Source: Candidatus Nanosynbacter sp. TM7-075 (GTDB taxonomy: Bacteria > Patescibacteriota > Saccharimonadia > Saccharimonadales > Saccharimonadaceae). Taken from it: a DNA stretch of 64,000 nucleotides. The stretch is from assembly GCF_022828255.1 (NCBI RefSeq), contig NZ_JAJQJW010000002.1, positions 372,001-436,000 of the forward strand, given 5' to 3'. The number at the start of each line of letters is the position of its first letter. The stretch's first letter is position 1. A program made the position numbers and the translations under genes. The notes beneath the pieces are model-generated. The model searched no databases, had not been told where the DNA came from, and saw only the letters and a program-made list of their open reading frames with translations. Below are positions 63,218-64,000 of this stretch, one piece after another.

Positions 63218-63585
63218 GCAGCTTTTATGGCGGATTTGACCTGTTCGACAACTTGGCGTGGCGTGAGGTTCGCTTTTACGATGTAGCTATGAATTCCTAA
63301 TTTCTTCAAATCGTGCGGAGCTTCTTCTTCTCCGAGATTAGTGAGGACGATAACGGGAATAGTTTTTCCCCAATCTTTAGACCTAATTCGCTTTAAGGCT
63401 TCCGCGCCGTCCATTTCCGGCATTTGTAAATCTAGCAAAATAATGTCTGGCTGGAACTTCTCGACTACTTCTATACCAATTTGTCCGTTGGCAGCCAAGC
63501 GAACGTCAAACCCGTCCGATTCGAACTTCATTCGGTACATCTGGCTGATGGTTGGGTCGTCTTCAATGATAGCGATTTTTATCAT
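63214..63585 (-). CDS. Single-domain response regulator (CheY-like)
   Basis: The 123-residue receiver domain has the acidic pair IIEDD (Asp 9/10), the phospho-Asp in DIILLDLQMPEMDG, the Thr in VIVLTN and the Lys in SYIVKANLT. No output domain is attached and no kinase is in the window. AGTATA on the plus strand (TATACT on minus, 63592-63597) ends six bases before ATG, so the mRNA is likely leaderless. It may act on pilus function, as CheY-type regulators do elsewhere, but that is speculation. Confidence 0.93.
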   Translation of the reverse strand: MIKIAIIEDDPTISQMYRMKFESDGFDVRLAANGQIGIEVVEKFQPDIILLDLQMPEMDGAEALKRIRSKDWGKTIPVIVLTNLGEEEAPHDLKKLGIHSYIVKANLTPRQVVEQVKSAIKAA

Positions 63586-63625
63586 GCTCTAAGTATATCA
63601 TATAAACTATGTTATAATTTCTGGC

Positions 63626-64000
63626 ATGGAAAACTTTAGAGGCGAACAGTATATTACGGAAGCAGGTGATTTTCTTAATGGAGTTGATCATGAAGCTAAT
63701 AAAAAATTAAACAAGGAAATTGAGGATCTTAGACGCGAGGGATGTAAGGTTAAGGCGGGGGAAAAGACCGACTCCGCATACAACAACCCTGACAATATTA
63801 AAAATATATATAACTATTTGAAACGGGGCGATGCAGAGTTAAAAGAGATTCGTAAATACTTTATTCATAAAAATCCAGCTACCGCAGCAATTGCGAGTGT
63901 CCTAGAAAAGATTCCTTTTGTAAGAGAAAATAAATGGGGTAATGATATAGATTCATATCTGGAGATTTCTCGTGATAAGTTATTGTATGGTAAAGATCAA
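63626..64000 (+). CDS. Unknown protein (partial, 125 codons)
   Basis: The gene starts at ATG 63626, with TATAAT (63613-63618) ending seven bases before it, and runs off the right edge. The visible part is soluble, charged and helical (NKKLNKEIEDLRREG, YLKRGDAELKEIRKYF). I recognise no family and the C-terminus is missing. Confidence 0.6.
   Translation, partial: MENFRGEQYITEAGDFLNGVDHEANKKLNKEIEDLRREGCKVKAGEKTDSAYNNPDNIKNIYNYLKRGDAELKEIRKYFIHKNPATAAIASVLEKIPFVRENKWGNDIDSYLEISRDKLLYGKDQ

Noticed and set aside
1..64000. UGA recoded as glycine (Gracilibacteria/SR1 code)
   Set aside because: Many genes end in TGA in ATGA overlaps, conserved proteins end where expected, and no conserved gene has an in-frame TGA at a glycine position.
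1..64000. CRISPR array, rRNA operon or prophage
   Set aside because: I saw no regularly spaced repeats, no rRNA signatures and no phage structural or integrase genes.

Overview
The window looks like a chromosomal segment of a Candidatus Saccharibacteria (TM7, Patescibacteria) episymbiont, probably an oral or otherwise host-associated member. This is inferred from gene content, without a database search. The clues are dense packing with many 1-13 base overlaps, no biosynthetic operons, a helix-turn-helix domain fused to MurA, a PilB-C-M-N-O type IV pilus cluster, a MurT/GatD pair, ComEC without its nuclease domain, and several shortened housekeeping proteins (TilS, HrcA, TsaB). TGA acts as a normal stop, so the Gracilibacteria/SR1 code does not apply.

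Layout. 1-3.3 kb: a partial FtsB/DivIC-like gene, two CAT-anticodon tRNAs, a flavoprotein reductase that has lost its redox cysteines, a stand-alone ATP-cone protein and a membrane protein. 3.3-7.7 kb: tilS, ftsH, murJ. 7.7-11.3 kb: lepA (elongation factor 4) split into two open halves by about 1.8 kb that carries an IS256-type transposase remnant, a foreign-looking SemiSWEET sugar transporter, a MazG-type gene and an unknown gene. Part of the mazG 5' end is duplicated at the left junction. 11.3-13.8 kb: nucleotidase, guanylate kinase, LssY-like membrane protein. 13.8-18.4 kb: hrcA, a small membrane ORF, grpE, dnaK and dnaJ with four CIRCE operators. 18.5-25.7 kb: a giant membrane protein, rimB-rimK, a DUF192 protein, tRNA-Lys, comEC. 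25.7-34.9 kb: yebC, a surface protein with lamin-tail domains and cysteine repeats, ruvC-ruvA, a leader-RNA-controlled gene, ruvB, recA and recX.

34.9-41.1 kb: the minus-strand pilus assembly operon pilB-C-M-N-O plus two accessory genes. 41.1-44.8 kb: tsaE, tsaB, rny, a Nudix hydrolase, a phosphoglycerate mutase. 45-48.5 kb: a GT39-like glycosyltransferase, gatD and murT. 48.5-51.4 kb: a membrane-anchored Clp-like AAA+ ATPase. 51.5-56.7 kb: murB, then a minor-pilin operon ending in a pilin-RCC1 propeller fusion, then a major-type pilin. 56.7-64 kb: glyA, HTH-murA, an alpha-glucan phosphorylase, five tRNAs, folD, a CheY-like receiver and a partial unknown gene.

How the genes fit together. Peptidoglycan building and editing (MurA, MurB, MurJ, MurT/GatD), a type IV pilus with a candidate adhesive tip, and the DNA uptake and recombination set (ComEC, RecA, RecX, RuvABC) fit an epibiont that attaches to another bacterium and takes up DNA. 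HrcA/CIRCE controls the chaperones. GlyA and FolD supply one-carbon units.

At least sixteen genes have a -10 box ending exactly six bases before the start codon. This suggests that leaderless transcripts are a main mode of expression here.
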